Shown one piece after another: positions 41,996 through 51,628 of a DNA stretch of 64,000 bases (within the stretch, counting starts at the first letter, position 1; every line of letters starts with the position of its first letter). This stretch comes from Azospirillum oryzae (GTDB lineage: Bacteria > Pseudomonadota > Alphaproteobacteria > Azospirillales > Azospirillaceae). The notes beneath the pieces are model-generated. The model did no database searches, had not been told where the DNA came from, and worked only from the letters and a program-made list of their open reading frames with translations. The stretch lies in NCBI RefSeq assembly GCF_008364795.1, contig NZ_VTTM01000017.1, forward strand, positions 44,207 through 108,206, read 5' to 3'. The translations under genes and the position numbers were made by a program.

Positions 41996-44900
41996 CTATG
42001 GTGTTGCCGGGGGAACCTCCGCCGGTTCGGCCTCGGTCCCAGCCGTCACCTCAGGTGACTCCGCACCGGAGTCATCAACTCCCCGCAGCGTTACAACCGG
42101 GGTATCGCTGCGGGACAGCTTCGATACCGAGATCCGGTTCGAGTTGAAGGCAACCGGTTCGCCATCGAGCGTCCAGCGGTAGCCTACAACACGCCCATCG
42201 TCGTCGCGGCAATCGGCGTAGTAAATCCAGCCACTCGTCCACTCCCGCAGGGTGGCGGTGCAGCGAGGGGGCGTATTGGCCGCCACGGTGACGGTCTGCG
42301 AAGCCCCAAAGCTCCATCCCATCAGCGTCTTCGCTCGCGCCTCCACCGTGTGTGTGCCCTCGCCCAGGGTCATCTTCGAATAGGACCCTGTGGTCCCGGT
42401 CGGCGCTCCGTTCAGATAGTATGCGAGTGATGTGATGCGGTCGCTTGGATGGCCCCCCGTGATCGAAGGCTTGACCGTTAGATCCAGAGGGGCTCGGTAG
42501 TACGGGTTGGACGGGGACACGGCGAGCGTCATGTTGTAGTTCGGTGCGGCAAGCATGTTCACCGTCGTGTTCACCGTCGACGAATGGCCGCGAGCGTCGG
42601 AAACGGACGCGGAGAACGGATAGGCCCCTGGCGTCTCGGTTCGGACAACGCGCATCGTCTGGTTGGCGTCCTCGAGCAATGTGGCGGCCGGTGGCAGGGA
42701 CCAGTTGTAGGTCGGGTTGTCGAGCTGCATGGGCCGCCCGATCTGGCGCAGGCGCACCGTCACATCCGCCGGCGCATACTGCGAGCTTCTGGTCGGCTCC
42801 AGGCTGAACTCCGGCCAGACGTATTCCCAAACCCGCACGCGCTTGTCTTCGCTGCCCAAGGTACCGTCGAACCCCACAATCTCAGCGTGGTAGGTGAGGG
42901 TCACCGTGTCGGCCGCCAAATTCTCCGATGTAGGCCCCCAGGTCAGCATCGGACCATCGACACGCGTCCCGTCGGGGAGCGTCCACCACCCACGCAGTTC
43001 CACATCCATGTTCCGGTAGGGCAGGCCCATCACGCCGCGGAACGTGCCGGTCTGCGGGTACTCGACACGGGCTGGTCCGACGATGCGGATCATCGGCGGG
43101 CGAACCGGCACGAAGTTGACGCGCCGCCGCAGTTCACGCCACGCAAACGGGTCGTCGGGAGGTGCATCCAGCATGCGGGCGCGGGCGACCAGAACCATGC
43201 GCTCCGGTGCCTCGCGGGTCACATTGAATTCGAGCTTGCCCGGGGTGAAGGATTTCCCGGCATCCAGCGACCACTCGACTGAGACTTGTTCGTCAGTCAC
43301 CGGCTCGCCCTTGTGCGTGAGCAGCAGCTTGTAATGACCGTTGCCGCCGAGGAAAACGTGCTCTGGGCCATCCAACTTACCCTGCGGCACGTCATAAGCG
43401 ATGACATGGATCGGGTCTGTCGTGTGTTCCGCGCCGGAGAACTTGTTCTGGAGGACCGCACGCACATCGTACTCACCTTTCGGGAAGGTGTACGACAGGC
43501 GCATCTTGTTGTTCCGCATCGGGGGGACCACGCTCCACGTCGCTCCGCCGTCGGCACTCACCTGCCACGTCACGGCGCCCAGCGCAGTTGCGTCCAGGCG
43601 GTGATCGAGGGCGAGACTAAAGATGGAGGTGAGCGGCGCTTCACCGGTGATCCGACGCGCCGTTAGGCCGGCGCCGATCGCACCGCCCTTGACGACGGTG
43701 AGATTCAGCGGCCGGATCGCAAATTCGGTGCGCGAGTATTCCGGAACCGGCGACTTGACGCGCGCCTCCGCGGTAAGGCGGACGTAGCCGGTGTCGAAGG
43801 TGCCTTCCGGCAGCGTGAACGAAACGTCGCCGTTGTCGGCCGAGACGAATTCGGTCAGCGGCTCGGTCGTCCGATAATCGATGTACTTGACGAGGCGGAC
43901 CTCCCACTCTCCCATCGTGGCGGCATTGTAGCCGGCCTCCTGTTTGTAAACGTCCCGAATGCCGACCGCGACCGGCAGGTCTTGAGTGTCCAACATGAAC
44001 GTTGTCGGCACTGTAACGACGGGCTTGATGTTGGCATTCGGAACAGCGAGCAGTTCGAACGTGCGCTCGGACTTGTTATTGGGCATTTGGGAGTAGCGGG
44101 CCCTCACGGTCCAGGGCGTGCGGCTCCATAGCTCCGCCTCTACCGCGTTCAGGCGCCGCTGTATCTCCCTCGTCTCTCCCCAGGGGGAGGCGTCGAACTC
44201 ACCATCCTCGATCACCTCGCCTCCGCGTTCGACCGAGATACGGTAGACTGCGTTAGCGCCTTTGATCACAGAGTTGCCCGCATAGCCCCCGTCACGGGAG
44301 ACCGCGTAGAGACCGTCTTTCAGAACGGTCAGCATGTCCTCGGTGATTGCCGGCACCGGGGGCTCAATCACGTTGTACGTAAACGCTCCTTCTCCAGCCG
44401 GGATCTTAGAGCCGAGCGGGGTGACGACGTCGACCTTCCATCGCACTTCCTGAGTGCCGGCCTGCTCGAGCGAACCTTTCAGATAGGGGCGCACCCAATA
44501 CTGATCCTGGGACAGCGTGTTGGGCAACGCCGTCCATGTGAGTGCGCAGCGCACCACCGCATCGGAGGAACGATACTCCGCCTCCTCATAGCTCCAATAT
44601 GTGTCGCAGGCCGGGCCATCGGACTGCTTCATCATCACTTCCAGGGGCTGGACCAGCCGGTAGGCGCGATCTGACGAACGCTGCGGCTCGTAGGCGAGAA
44701 GGTTGCCGATGGGCGTGACTGTGAGTGTCGCCGTACCGGACGCTACGCGCACCTGCACATCGTTGGGATCGACCAAGCTGATCTTGTAGCCGACGTCGTA
44801 CGCTCCGTGGACCCACATGCGTCCCTCCGCCATGGGTGTCATTGCGGTTACGGGCTTGAGGTCGGTCGGCAGTGGATCCCACTCAACGAGGCACTTCGGA

Positions 44901-45883
44901 GCGGTGAGCACGTCACTGGATCGTGCGGTCGAACGGCTTGACGTCAGTTCGCATCGGTTTCCAATGATCGCCTCGACCTTGAGCTTCGCCATGTCAAATG
45001 CTTGGCGCACGGACCAAGACTCAGCCTTCATGGCAACGTGCGGCACCCAGGTGTTCACCCGGAGATCAACACCAGGGCTGTTCGGAGCGACGCTGGTAAT
45101 CCAGAGCCGCGCCTGCCCCTCCCGCCCGTCCTCCGCAGCCATCATAGGCAGCGAGAGCTTTCCCGACGCGGTGGTGAAATCGTAAGAGCCGATCGGAACA
45201 CCCACATCGCCGGGATTGACCCTCACGCCGGCTATCACTACCGAGACATTTGAATCCTTGTGCATTGAAACACGCATCTCGTGCGTGCCGCCAAGCGTGA
45301 CCCCATTTGGGAGTTTCCAGGCGTCGGTGGTCAGCGGATTCAGGCGAGCGCCGTTACGAAAGCTGTGCTGAACCCCCGGGATCCAGATTTCATTGGCGGT
45401 GGCGGTCACGACAGGAACAGTGGGTGGCGCATATGTGATCGTCCACTCCCGGGTGGCCGACGCCCCATTCCCATCTTTGGTCGTCGCAGATAGCTTGTAA
45501 TCACCCACCCAGGATGACGGGAGAGGATTATCGGTGATGATCTTGTAGCCCTCAGCGCGGTTCGCGAGGGTCAAGATCACAGGGTCGCCGGTTACATTGG
45601 TCCCCGGTCCGGTCACTCTGAACGACGTCGCATCGCCTGCACGATGATCGATGTGAGGAGCTGTGCCGCCATAGCTCTCCGCTATTGCAACCCCACTCGT
45701 AGTCGGCAGAGCCACTCCAAGCGCCCATACTGCGGCAAGGACGGCGCTTCTTAGTCGCTTACCGCTTCCAAAGTTAGGACCACCGTTATTAAGGCCCTGC
45801 GCTATGCACCGTCGCCAGCGCCGGGTCCAGTTCCCCTTAGTAGCGGAAGTCAACGGTTGCACAGTTTTGAATCTCCTCAGCAT
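41996..45883 (-). CDS. Very large secreted Ig-like/PKD-like repeat protein
   Basis: About 1295 residues, with a signal-like hydrophobic stretch (RSAVLAAVWALGVALPTTSG) and then many beta-sandwich-like segments. Module ends such as DYKLSATTKDGNGASATREWTITY, YPFSASVSDARGHSSTVNTTV and TVEARAKTLMGWSFG look like bacterial Ig/PKD domains. The start is uncertain: ATG at 45883, or a GTG 7 codons later behind AGGAG, precede an unusually long basic N-terminus. Large Ig-like secreted proteins are known on IncHI plasmids. A role as a cell-surface or pilus-associated adhesin is inferred. Confidence 0.7.
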   Translation of the reverse strand: MLRRFKTVQPLTSATKGNWTRRWRRCIAQGLNNGGPNFGSGKRLRSAVLAAVWALGVALPTTSGVAIAESYGGTAPHIDHRAGDATSFRVTGPGTNVTGDPVILTLANRAEGYKIITDNPLPSSWVGDYKLSATTKDGNGASATREWTITYAPPTVPVVTATANEIWIPGVQHSFRNGARLNPLTTDAWKLPNGVTLGGTHEMRVSMHKDSNVSVVIAGVRVNPGDVGVPIGSYDFTTASGKLSLPMMAAEDGREGQARLWITSVAPNSPGVDLRVNTWVPHVAMKAESWSVRQAFDMAKLKVEAIIGNRCELTSSRSTARSSDVLTAPKCLVEWDPLPTDLKPVTAMTPMAEGRMWVHGAYDVGYKISLVDPNDVQVRVASGTATLTVTPIGNLLAYEPQRSSDRAYRLVQPLEVMMKQSDGPACDTYWSYEEAEYRSSDAVVRCALTWTALPNTLSQDQYWVRPYLKGSLEQAGTQEVRWKVDVVTPLGSKIPAGEGAFTYNVIEPPVPAITEDMLTVLKDGLYAVSRDGGYAGNSVIKGANAVYRISVERGGEVIEDGEFDASPWGETREIQRRLNAVEAELWSRTPWTVRARYSQMPNNKSERTFELLAVPNANIKPVVTVPTTFMLDTQDLPVAVGIRDVYKQEAGYNAATMGEWEVRLVKYIDYRTTEPLTEFVSADNGDVSFTLPEGTFDTGYVRLTAEARVKSPVPEYSRTEFAIRPLNLTVVKGGAIGAGLTARRITGEAPLTSIFSLALDHRLDATALGAVTWQVSADGGATWSVVPPMRNNKMRLSYTFPKGEYDVRAVLQNKFSGAEHTTDPIHVIAYDVPQGKLDGPEHVFLGGNGHYKLLLTHKGEPVTDEQVSVEWSLDAGKSFTPGKLEFNVTREAPERMVLVARARMLDAPPDDPFAWRELRRRVNFVPVRPPMIRIVGPARVEYPQTGTFRGVMGLPYRNMDVELRGWWTLPDGTRVDGPMLTWGPTSENLAADTVTLTYHAEIVGFDGTLGSEDKRVRVWEYVWPEFSLEPTRSSQYAPADVTVRLRQIGRPMQLDNPTYNWSLPPAATLLEDANQTMRVVRTETPGAYPFSASVSDARGHSSTVNTTVNMLAAPNYNMTLAVSPSNPYYRAPLDLTVKPSITGGHPSDRITSLAYYLNGAPTGTTGSYSKMTLGEGTHTVEARAKTLMGWSFGASQTVTVAANTPPRCTATLREWTSGWIYYADCRDDDGRVVGYRWTLDGEPVAFNSNRISVSKLSRSDTPVVTLRGVDDSGAESPEVTAGTEAEPAEVPPATP

Positions 45884-46019
45884 TCGGTCTACGAGCCCAA
45901 CAGCAATAGCGACCGGCCAAACCCCGGCGCAGGGTGTTGCTGCCACCCGGATGAAGGCGCCGCAAATGCTGGCGCAGCGCCACCAGAGGAGCGTGCGCCA
46001 GTTCTCCGCTCGGCAGCAG

Positions 46020-47624
46020 TCATTGGCAGCTGCCATCGCACTGGACATGCCCATCGTTGAATCCACAGCAGATTTTATCTCCGTCGGAGCAGGAGGTTAT
46101 CCATCCGCCGCGGTACATCTCGCACGTAGTCGGCGTGGCAATCCAATCACTGCACGAAGCCGCGTAAGTGGGTTGGCACCAATATCGTGAGCAGCTCTGA
46201 CCCATGTTTCCAACACAGCAATTCTGAGTGTTGCAGCTCTGGGAGTCGTTTGGCCGGCCGCCCCAGCCGCAGTTGCTGCCATCGACCGACGCGCCATCGG
46301 AGCGACGGCACCAGACGGACCGCGATTGGCTGCCGCCGCCGCATGAGGCAGAGCACCCGCCCCAGCCCTCTGCTACCCAGGAGTACGAACAGCCTGAGTA
46401 GCTGGTACACCCCTGAGTATCGCTCGGCCGCCCACCCCCGCAGTTGCCACCATCGACCGAGGCACCGTCAGAGCGTTCGCACCAGACCGAGCGGCTTTGG
46501 CTGGAACCGCCGCAAGCATTTGCACACGCTCCCCAATCGTTGCTACGCCAGGAATAGGTGCAATTGGCGTAACTGGTGCATGCTTCCACCGTCTCCGGCT
46601 TCCCGGCCCCGCAGAAGCTGTCGGCAACGGTCACTCCATCAGAGCGCTCACACCATACCGACCGCGACCGGCTGGACGCGCCGCAGGCATTTTCACAGGC
46701 CCCCCATGCAGCGGTCTTCCACGCCACCGGCAAGAAGCCTGTAGCTGTGCCTGCGAGCGCAACACTGGGCTGGTTGTGGTTCGCGAGAAGGAGCGTGCCG
46801 GCGTAGCTGCCATTGCGATCGGCGCGTGCTCGGACCGTGATATCGCAGGACGCGCCTGCCCCAAGAGACTGTCCCGAGCACGCGTTGCTCACGAATTCGA
46901 AGCTGCCCGGATTGTTTCCGCCGAGCAAAGCCACGAGCATGTCCGTGGCCTCCTCGGTGGATGTGTTGGTGATCCGGAACGTGGCTGGGGCGGACACGCG
47001 CCATTCGCCTTGGGTCTGGCCGGCAACGTTCAGCGAGGTGGGCGTGCCGGCGACAGCCGTGATCGTCAGGTTGGGCAGATCGAAATGCCGCGCCGTGCCC
47101 GACAGCGGCACGTCCATCGTGTAGCCGCCAGTACCCAGACGCAGCGTCCCCGACAACGGTCCAAACCAACTGGCCCGCGGCTGCACAGTCACCTGGCAGG
47201 TGCTTCCCGTTTCCCCCGGCGGGCCGAGCAGGGCGCCGGAGCAATTGTCGCCGGTGATCGTGAAGTGCTCCGCCCCGGCGCTGATCGTGGCGGCGAGAGG
47301 CTTGTCCATATAGAGGCCCAGCGCCTCGGCCCGCCCGGCGCTGCGCCCACCGTTCTGCAGCGTGACGCTGGTCGCCGCCGCCGGCGCGCCATTGACCGAG
47401 AGCACCAGATCACGAAAGTCCGTGATGGTGACAGCGCTGCCGCTCACCACCGCGTCCGGCCGTGGCGCGCCGGGGCTGACAACGCTCGGATATGTCGCTC
47501 CTTCCGGCCCCGTCGCCTCCCCGGCATTCTTCACCCGAAGCTCAAGCGATGGGCCACTCTGCGCCCAGGAGGCGAGCGGCACGGCGATGATTGAGAGCAG
47601 CAGGGCCGCGGTGACTCTTCTCAT
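46020..47624 (-). CDS. Secreted protein with three thrombospondin type-1-like repeats
   Basis: A 534-residue exported protein. The signal peptide (SWAQSG) is followed by beta-sandwich-like domains (about 25-300). Three tandem modules (about 303-460) each read W-x-(4-5)-W-G-x-C-x2-x-C-G, then SQSRSVWC, RSDG, and two more Cys, the pattern of TSP1 repeats. A Cys-rich tail of about 75 residues follows. TSP1 domains bind glycans and proteins in eukaryotes. Here it is a candidate mating adhesin needing the element's Dsb proteins. It has its own dyad promoter and precedes the Ig-like gene. Confidence 0.8.
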   Translation of the reverse strand: MRRVTAALLLSIIAVPLASWAQSGPSLELRVKNAGEATGPEGATYPSVVSPGAPRPDAVVSGSAVTITDFRDLVLSVNGAPAAATSVTLQNGGRSAGRAEALGLYMDKPLAATISAGAEHFTITGDNCSGALLGPPGETGSTCQVTVQPRASWFGPLSGTLRLGTGGYTMDVPLSGTARHFDLPNLTITAVAGTPTSLNVAGQTQGEWRVSAPATFRITNTSTEEATDMLVALLGGNNPGSFEFVSNACSGQSLGAGASCDITVRARADRNGSYAGTLLLANHNQPSVALAGTATGFLPVAWKTAAWGACENACGASSRSRSVWCERSDGVTVADSFCGAGKPETVEACTSYANCTYSWRSNDWGACANACGGSSQSRSVWCERSDGASVDGGNCGGGRPSDTQGCTSYSGCSYSWVAEGWGGCSASCGGGSQSRSVWCRRSDGASVDGSNCGWGGRPNDSQSCNTQNCCVGNMGQSCSRYWCQPTYAASCSDWIATPTTCEMYRGGWITSCSDGDKICCGFNDGHVQCDGSCQ

Positions 47625-47681
47625 AGACCCTCTCCGGCACGGCGCGAACTCGCCAGCCCGAGCCGGTTACGCGCAGCCGGG

Positions 47682-47742
47682 AGAGTTCCACAATGCCGCG
47701 TCTCTTCGCGCCCTCGAAAGGCACACAAAATCATCTTCTTTC
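47682..47742 (-). promoter_or_regulatory. 27-bp dyad promoter of the TSP1-like and Ig-like genes
   Basis: Dyad at 47716-47742, GGCGCGAAG next, and a weak hexamer AACTCT at 47682-47687, 28 nt out. Confidence 0.78.
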
Positions 47743-47806
47743 GGCAGAGTCGCCGTGCGTCGCGTGAGCGTACGACTGCAACGGTGGGGCTCTGACAGAG
47801 CATAGC

Positions 47807-47838
47807 AAAAGGGCGCTTCCACACCGGAAGCGCCCTTA
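47807..47838 (-). terminator. Terminator after the pilin gene
   Basis: Perfect 10-bp stem GGGCGCTTCC/GGAAGCGCCC followed by TTTT on the minus strand, 31 bases past the traA stop. Confidence 0.92.
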
Positions 47839-47868
47839 TTGTCCGTGCAGATCTTCGTGCCAGATGTT

Positions 47869-48219
47869 TCAGATGGGAAGCGCCGGAATGGTCGCGACCA
47901 CTTCCGGGACTTGCACTGGCAAGGTACCGGTCATGATCGAATCGATCACGGTAGGGGTGTTGTAAAGACCCATACCCGAGCCAACTCCGAGGCCCAGCGG
48001 CATCAGGCTCTGGCGAGCGACGCCGCCGACCAAGCCGACGACGACCATGGAGCCCGCGATGATGCGGCCGAGCGTTCCTTGGGTCCAGTCGGTCAGCGTC
48101 AGCCAAATGTCGTCGAACGCCGTGCCGCCGGTGCCAGCGAACACATCGCCTGCGGTAAAGGCAACGATCAGCGCGAGCGCCAGCGCGACCTGTGTGTTGG
48201 GGTGAATGCGGTGCTTCAT
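47869..48219 (-). CDS. traA: F-type pilin TraA
   Basis: A 116-residue prepilin: a long leader (about 29 residues, ending DVFAG), then a mature part of about 87 residues starting GTGGTAFDDIWLTLTDWTQG with two hydrophobic stretches (RIIAGSMVVVGLVGGVA, and a Gly-rich LGLGVGSGMGL). Size and layout match SXT/IncA/C-type pilins. It lies after traV, as in the traLEKBVA order, and a strong terminator directly follows. Confidence 0.87.
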   Translation of the reverse strand: MKHRIHPNTQVALALALIVAFTAGDVFAGTGGTAFDDIWLTLTDWTQGTLGRIIAGSMVVVGLVGGVARQSLMPLGLGVGSGMGLYNTPTVIDSIMTGTLPVQVPEVVATIPALPI

Positions 48220-48226
48220 GATCTTG

Positions 48227-48850
48227 CTACTTCCCTTGCTTTACGGGGATTGTGGAAACGTGCTCCGACTTGTCCGCAGCTTTTACCGGCCGGGCCGGGG
48301 CGCTATCGTTGGCCAGCGGCTTCGCCTTGGGAGCAGTCGCTTCAAGGGGCCGGAAGGCTGACGGGGAACCAGATGCCGCGTCGGGCAGACCGACCTGCCA
48401 CTTGCGCGGCTCAACCTCGCTGAAGACGAGGCCCGGCATATGCAGATCACCCTTGGTGTCCTGATACGGGGCAATCCAAACACGCATGACGACAGCGGGT
48501 GTGCGGATCGGAACACGGCCATCGTCTGTGTAAGCCACGGGCGTCGCGCCGTAGCCGACGGGGGATCCGCCGAGTGCCGCGGGGTCGGACGCTGCCGCTT
48601 TACGCATGGTTTGGACCAACCCAGTCTCCGCCTCACCTTCGGTGCTGCGCTGGGCCTCCTGGCTCAGCGTCAAACCGCTCACCGCGTCGCGGGTATTTGT
48701 CAGCTCATAGACCTCGCGGGCGCTTTTGCAGGAAACCCCTTGCGGCATTCCCGAGCAGCTGTACTCGCCAGCCCCGATCCCGAGGTTGGAGCACGCGCCG
48801 AGGAGGAGCGGCGCCAGACAGGCCATGATTTTCGAGGAACTTAGGCTCAT
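48227..48850 (-). CDS. traV: Conjugal transfer lipoprotein TraV
   Basis: A 207-residue outer-membrane lipoprotein with lipobox LLLGAC (Cys near residue 20) and the TraV cysteine motif (YSCSGMPQGVSCKSAREVY). TraV anchors the TraK ring to the outer membrane. ATG at 48850 is preferred over an upstream in-frame TTG. Confidence 0.92.
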   Translation of the reverse strand: MSLSSSKIMACLAPLLLGACSNLGIGAGEYSCSGMPQGVSCKSAREVYELTNTRDAVSGLTLSQEAQRSTEGEAETGLVQTMRKAAASDPAALGGSPVGYGATPVAYTDDGRVPIRTPAVVMRVWIAPYQDTKGDLHMPGLVFSEVEPRKWQVGLPDAASGSPSAFRPLEATAPKAKPLANDSAPARPVKAADKSEHVSTIPVKQGK

Positions 48851-48873
48851 TTCTCGCAACCTTGTGTCGGGGG

Positions 48874-48934
48874 CAGTTTGCCGCGTTCGGATTTTTTTCG
48901 CGCCGCCGAAAGACAGCGGCTTTCAACGTCTTTC
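48874..48934 (-). promoter_or_regulatory. 27-bp dyad promoter of traV-traA
   Basis: Dyad at 48908-48934, then GGCGCGAAA. The hexamer is weak: AAACTG at 28 nt or CAAACT at 27 nt (48874-48880). Confidence 0.76.
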
Positions 48935-48941
48935 TCAAACA

Positions 48942-50426
48942 TCAGCGTTGCCCATTACCGGCCATGGGGCCGGCACCGTTGCCCCCAAAGCCGAACATCG
49001 ACCCCAGGAGCCCGGAAGTCCCTCCCCCGGCGCTGGAGCCTTGTTGCCCTTGGCCCGGCAGACGCATGTCGTGGAGCGCCTGCTCCTTCCCTTTTTTCCT
49101 GAAGGTCAAGCTGATGCCGCGAGTAGCAATGAGATCGATCTTGCGACCTGCATCCACCTCGATGATGGGAAAGATGTTGGACGCCATGTCGAGGTAGAAC
49201 TGCGCGATCTTGTCGAGCGCAGACGATGCGCCGCCGAAAGCAGCAGACCGCAGCGACTGCTCACCCGCGAACACGTCGGCATACTGGGTCTTGCCCGTGT
49301 TGCTGGTAGCCAGAACTGGGACCGGCTTCACATCGAACGCTTTGCTTATCCCATCAAGAAAGCCAGCCATCAGCGCGCGGCCGATCACCTGTCCCTGCTT
49401 GCTCACCAACCGCCCTCGGATGCCCGCCTTGCCGTCTTCGCCAACTGCATAGGCCGGGAAGTTCGCTTCAAGCACCTTCCCTTGCTTGGTGACGCAGCTG
49501 ATGGTTTCTCCCCGCAGGTACGCGCGCTCCGATGACAGATCGCCGAAGCCTGCAGCGAGCAGGAAGCACTCCTTCACGTCCGCCTTCCAGCGGTTCGGCA
49601 GGATAGCGTCATGCTTGATGCGCAACAGGGCGGGAAACGGCTCCTTCCGCGCACTGTTGCCCGTAGGGGCATCCATGCCGGTGATGAGGGTGCCGGAGAA
49701 AATGGAGCCAGCGGGAAGGTAATTCTGCGCGGTTTCCTCCTGCATTTCGTCCACCGGCGTCTCTGGTACCTCCTCAACCACCACACGAATGTCTGCGGCG
49801 GCCTGTGATCCGGATGCAGCGGCGTTGGCACGCTCGACCTTGCCACCGTCCGCTTGCCCCTGCCCTGAGGGCTGGCCGCTCTTTTCATACATCTCCGCTG
49901 AGCTCGGCGGCGCGGTGGGCGGGCGAATGGCGGCCGGCGTCGGCCCTGGACGCTGCGCCATTTCGGTAGGCGCACGGCCAATGGGCGAACGGCCGCCCTG
50001 TGCCGGCGGCGGGCCTTTCTCCTGATCCGCAAGCTTTTGCTGAAGGTCGCCCACACGCTTCTGCAGTTCCTGAAGCTGCATTTCCGACGCGGACCGATCC
50101 GGATCGCTGGGAGGCGCTGGCTCGCGTTGCTTGCGTTTCAGGTCCTCCTCAAGGCGCTCGATCTTCTGTTCCTTCTTTTCGAGGCTAACTTCCAAGTTCT
50201 CAATTCGCGCTGCCATGCTGTCGAGCGTCACCTGCCGCGTGTTCTTGTCGAGCAGGACATTCTCTTGGATCGCGTTCGGATCCTTGCGCGACGCGCGGAC
50301 CCGATCGCCTGGCTGGAAAATTGCGACAAGCGTGATTAAGCACGCCGCGATCGCACCGACGGTCACCGCTCGGCGCAGAGTCGGGTTCGCGTTCCGCCAA
50401 TGCTCATTGATATTCAATAGGCTCAC
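48942..50426 (-). CDS. traB: Conjugal transfer protein TraB
   Basis: A 494-residue VirB10-like protein: an N-terminal transmembrane helix (about 21-37), a coiled coil (about 65-115, ARIENLEVSLEKKEQKIERL), a Pro-rich spacer, then a beta-rich C-terminal domain with SIFSGTLITGMDAPTG and a Gly-rich end. It bridges inner and outer membranes in the core complex with TraK and TraV. The GTG start overlaps the traK stop. Confidence 0.94.
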   Translation of the reverse strand: MSLLNINEHWRNANPTLRRAVTVGAIAACLITLVAIFQPGDRVRASRKDPNAIQENVLLDKNTRQVTLDSMAARIENLEVSLEKKEQKIERLEEDLKRKQREPAPPSDPDRSASEMQLQELQKRVGDLQQKLADQEKGPPPAQGGRSPIGRAPTEMAQRPGPTPAAIRPPTAPPSSAEMYEKSGQPSGQGQADGGKVERANAAASGSQAAADIRVVVEEVPETPVDEMQEETAQNYLPAGSIFSGTLITGMDAPTGNSARKEPFPALLRIKHDAILPNRWKADVKECFLLAAGFGDLSSERAYLRGETISCVTKQGKVLEANFPAYAVGEDGKAGIRGRLVSKQGQVIGRALMAGFLDGISKAFDVKPVPVLATSNTGKTQYADVFAGEQSLRSAAFGGASSALDKIAQFYLDMASNIFPIIEVDAGRKIDLIATRGISLTFRKKGKEQALHDMRLPGQGQQGSSAGGGTSGLLGSMFGFGGNGAGPMAGNGQR

Positions 50427-51628
50427 CGGACCGCTCCCGCTCGTGTCAGCAGCGACGGCCGACGCGCGTCGGTCTCCGACGGGAGCGCTGGGCGGCGGAT
50501 TACAAAAACCTCAGTAGACTGTCCCGCGGCGAGAACGTTGTTCGGCCAATATGCGACCGCCGCAACATTCGGTCCGGCGCACCAGGGCTCGGCCAACTCA
50601 ACGGAGGCTCCTGACTGGTTGGAGACGACGCCGATGACGACCTGCAGATGTGACCCTTCCATCACCTGACCGCCACCGAATTGGAACGTGACACCGGCCG
50701 GCCCGGTGCACTCGACGGCCCTGTCGCCACGCTCCATGTCGCGCATCTGATATCCGCTGGGTACGGTACCGAGTGCAATATCGCGCATGATCGACCGGAT
50801 CGTTTCGATGTACGGCTGGCTTTCTTCCCAGGTCTGCGCCTTTTTGTTGCCGGCCACGGCTGCGCCAGCTCCGCCGGCGGTAAACGAGGCATTCCAGACT
50901 CCACCGCGAGGCAACTGAAGCTGGATTTCACGCGGGGGAACGCGCCTGGGCACAAGGGCGAGCGGAATCGCTACGGACTCATCGCCCTTCGGCGTGATGA
51001 AGATCGTCGCAGGCGAGGTGGTGGACACGTAGACAACGTTTCCAGAAATCTTGAACTTGGCATCACTTGTGGTCATGACCGCCGGTTCGGCAAACGGCGT
51101 TACGATGCGGTTGGCGTGCCCCTCTGCCACCGCCAACAGTTCCGTGGTGCCAGGGCGGATGGTGATGACGGCTGGCTGGGTCATCGCAGCCAAATCCTCG
51201 GACGCTGGAGCCGGGCCTGGAGCGACGACACTGGACGGCACGGCCGGAAGCTCCACCGTGCTTTCGATTTTTGGAGCCGCCGCGGTGCCGTTCCTAACCA
51301 CTGCCTGCGTCGCGGCGGGAGCGGTCGGAGTTGCGGATCGCGGCGGGGTCGTCGCGACCGGCGTTGCCGGTACAGTACCCTTGGGCGATTGAGAGGGGAG
51401 CGCTACGTTGGGCTTCCCACCCCGCGCGTCAATCTCCTCCTGGATAGCCTTTTGCAGGGTGTCCAAATCGGAGGCCGGAGCGGCGGCCTTGGAGCTGTTG
51501 TAGGCTGCCTCAATCTCGCTCAGCGGCGCCACCGGAAGCTCCGGAGTTTGCGCCTGCGCGATCTGTTGTCCGACGAGAACGGCGAAGGCGCTCACGCTGG
51601 CCAGGATGATGGGCTGGACCCGCTTCAC
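50423..51628 (-). CDS. traK: Conjugal transfer protein TraK (extended)
   Basis: A 401-residue secretin-like periplasmic protein with a GTG start at 51628 behind AGGAG and a signal peptide ending AQAQT. The C-terminal 240 residues match TraK in size and type (ITPKGDESVAIPLALVPRRVPPREIQL). An extra N-terminal region of about 150 Ala/Pro/Thr-rich residues makes it longer than F TraK (about 240). The start overlaps the traE stop (GTGA). Confidence 0.9.
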   Translation of the reverse strand: MKRVQPIILASVSAFAVLVGQQIAQAQTPELPVAPLSEIEAAYNSSKAAAPASDLDTLQKAIQEEIDARGGKPNVALPSQSPKGTVPATPVATTPPRSATPTAPAATQAVVRNGTAAAPKIESTVELPAVPSSVVAPGPAPASEDLAAMTQPAVITIRPGTTELLAVAEGHANRIVTPFAEPAVMTTSDAKFKISGNVVYVSTTSPATIFITPKGDESVAIPLALVPRRVPPREIQLQLPRGGVWNASFTAGGAGAAVAGNKKAQTWEESQPYIETIRSIMRDIALGTVPSGYQMRDMERGDRAVECTGPAGVTFQFGGGQVMEGSHLQVVIGVVSNQSGASVELAEPWCAGPNVAAVAYWPNNVLAAGQSTEVFVIRRPALPSETDARRPSLLTRAGAVR

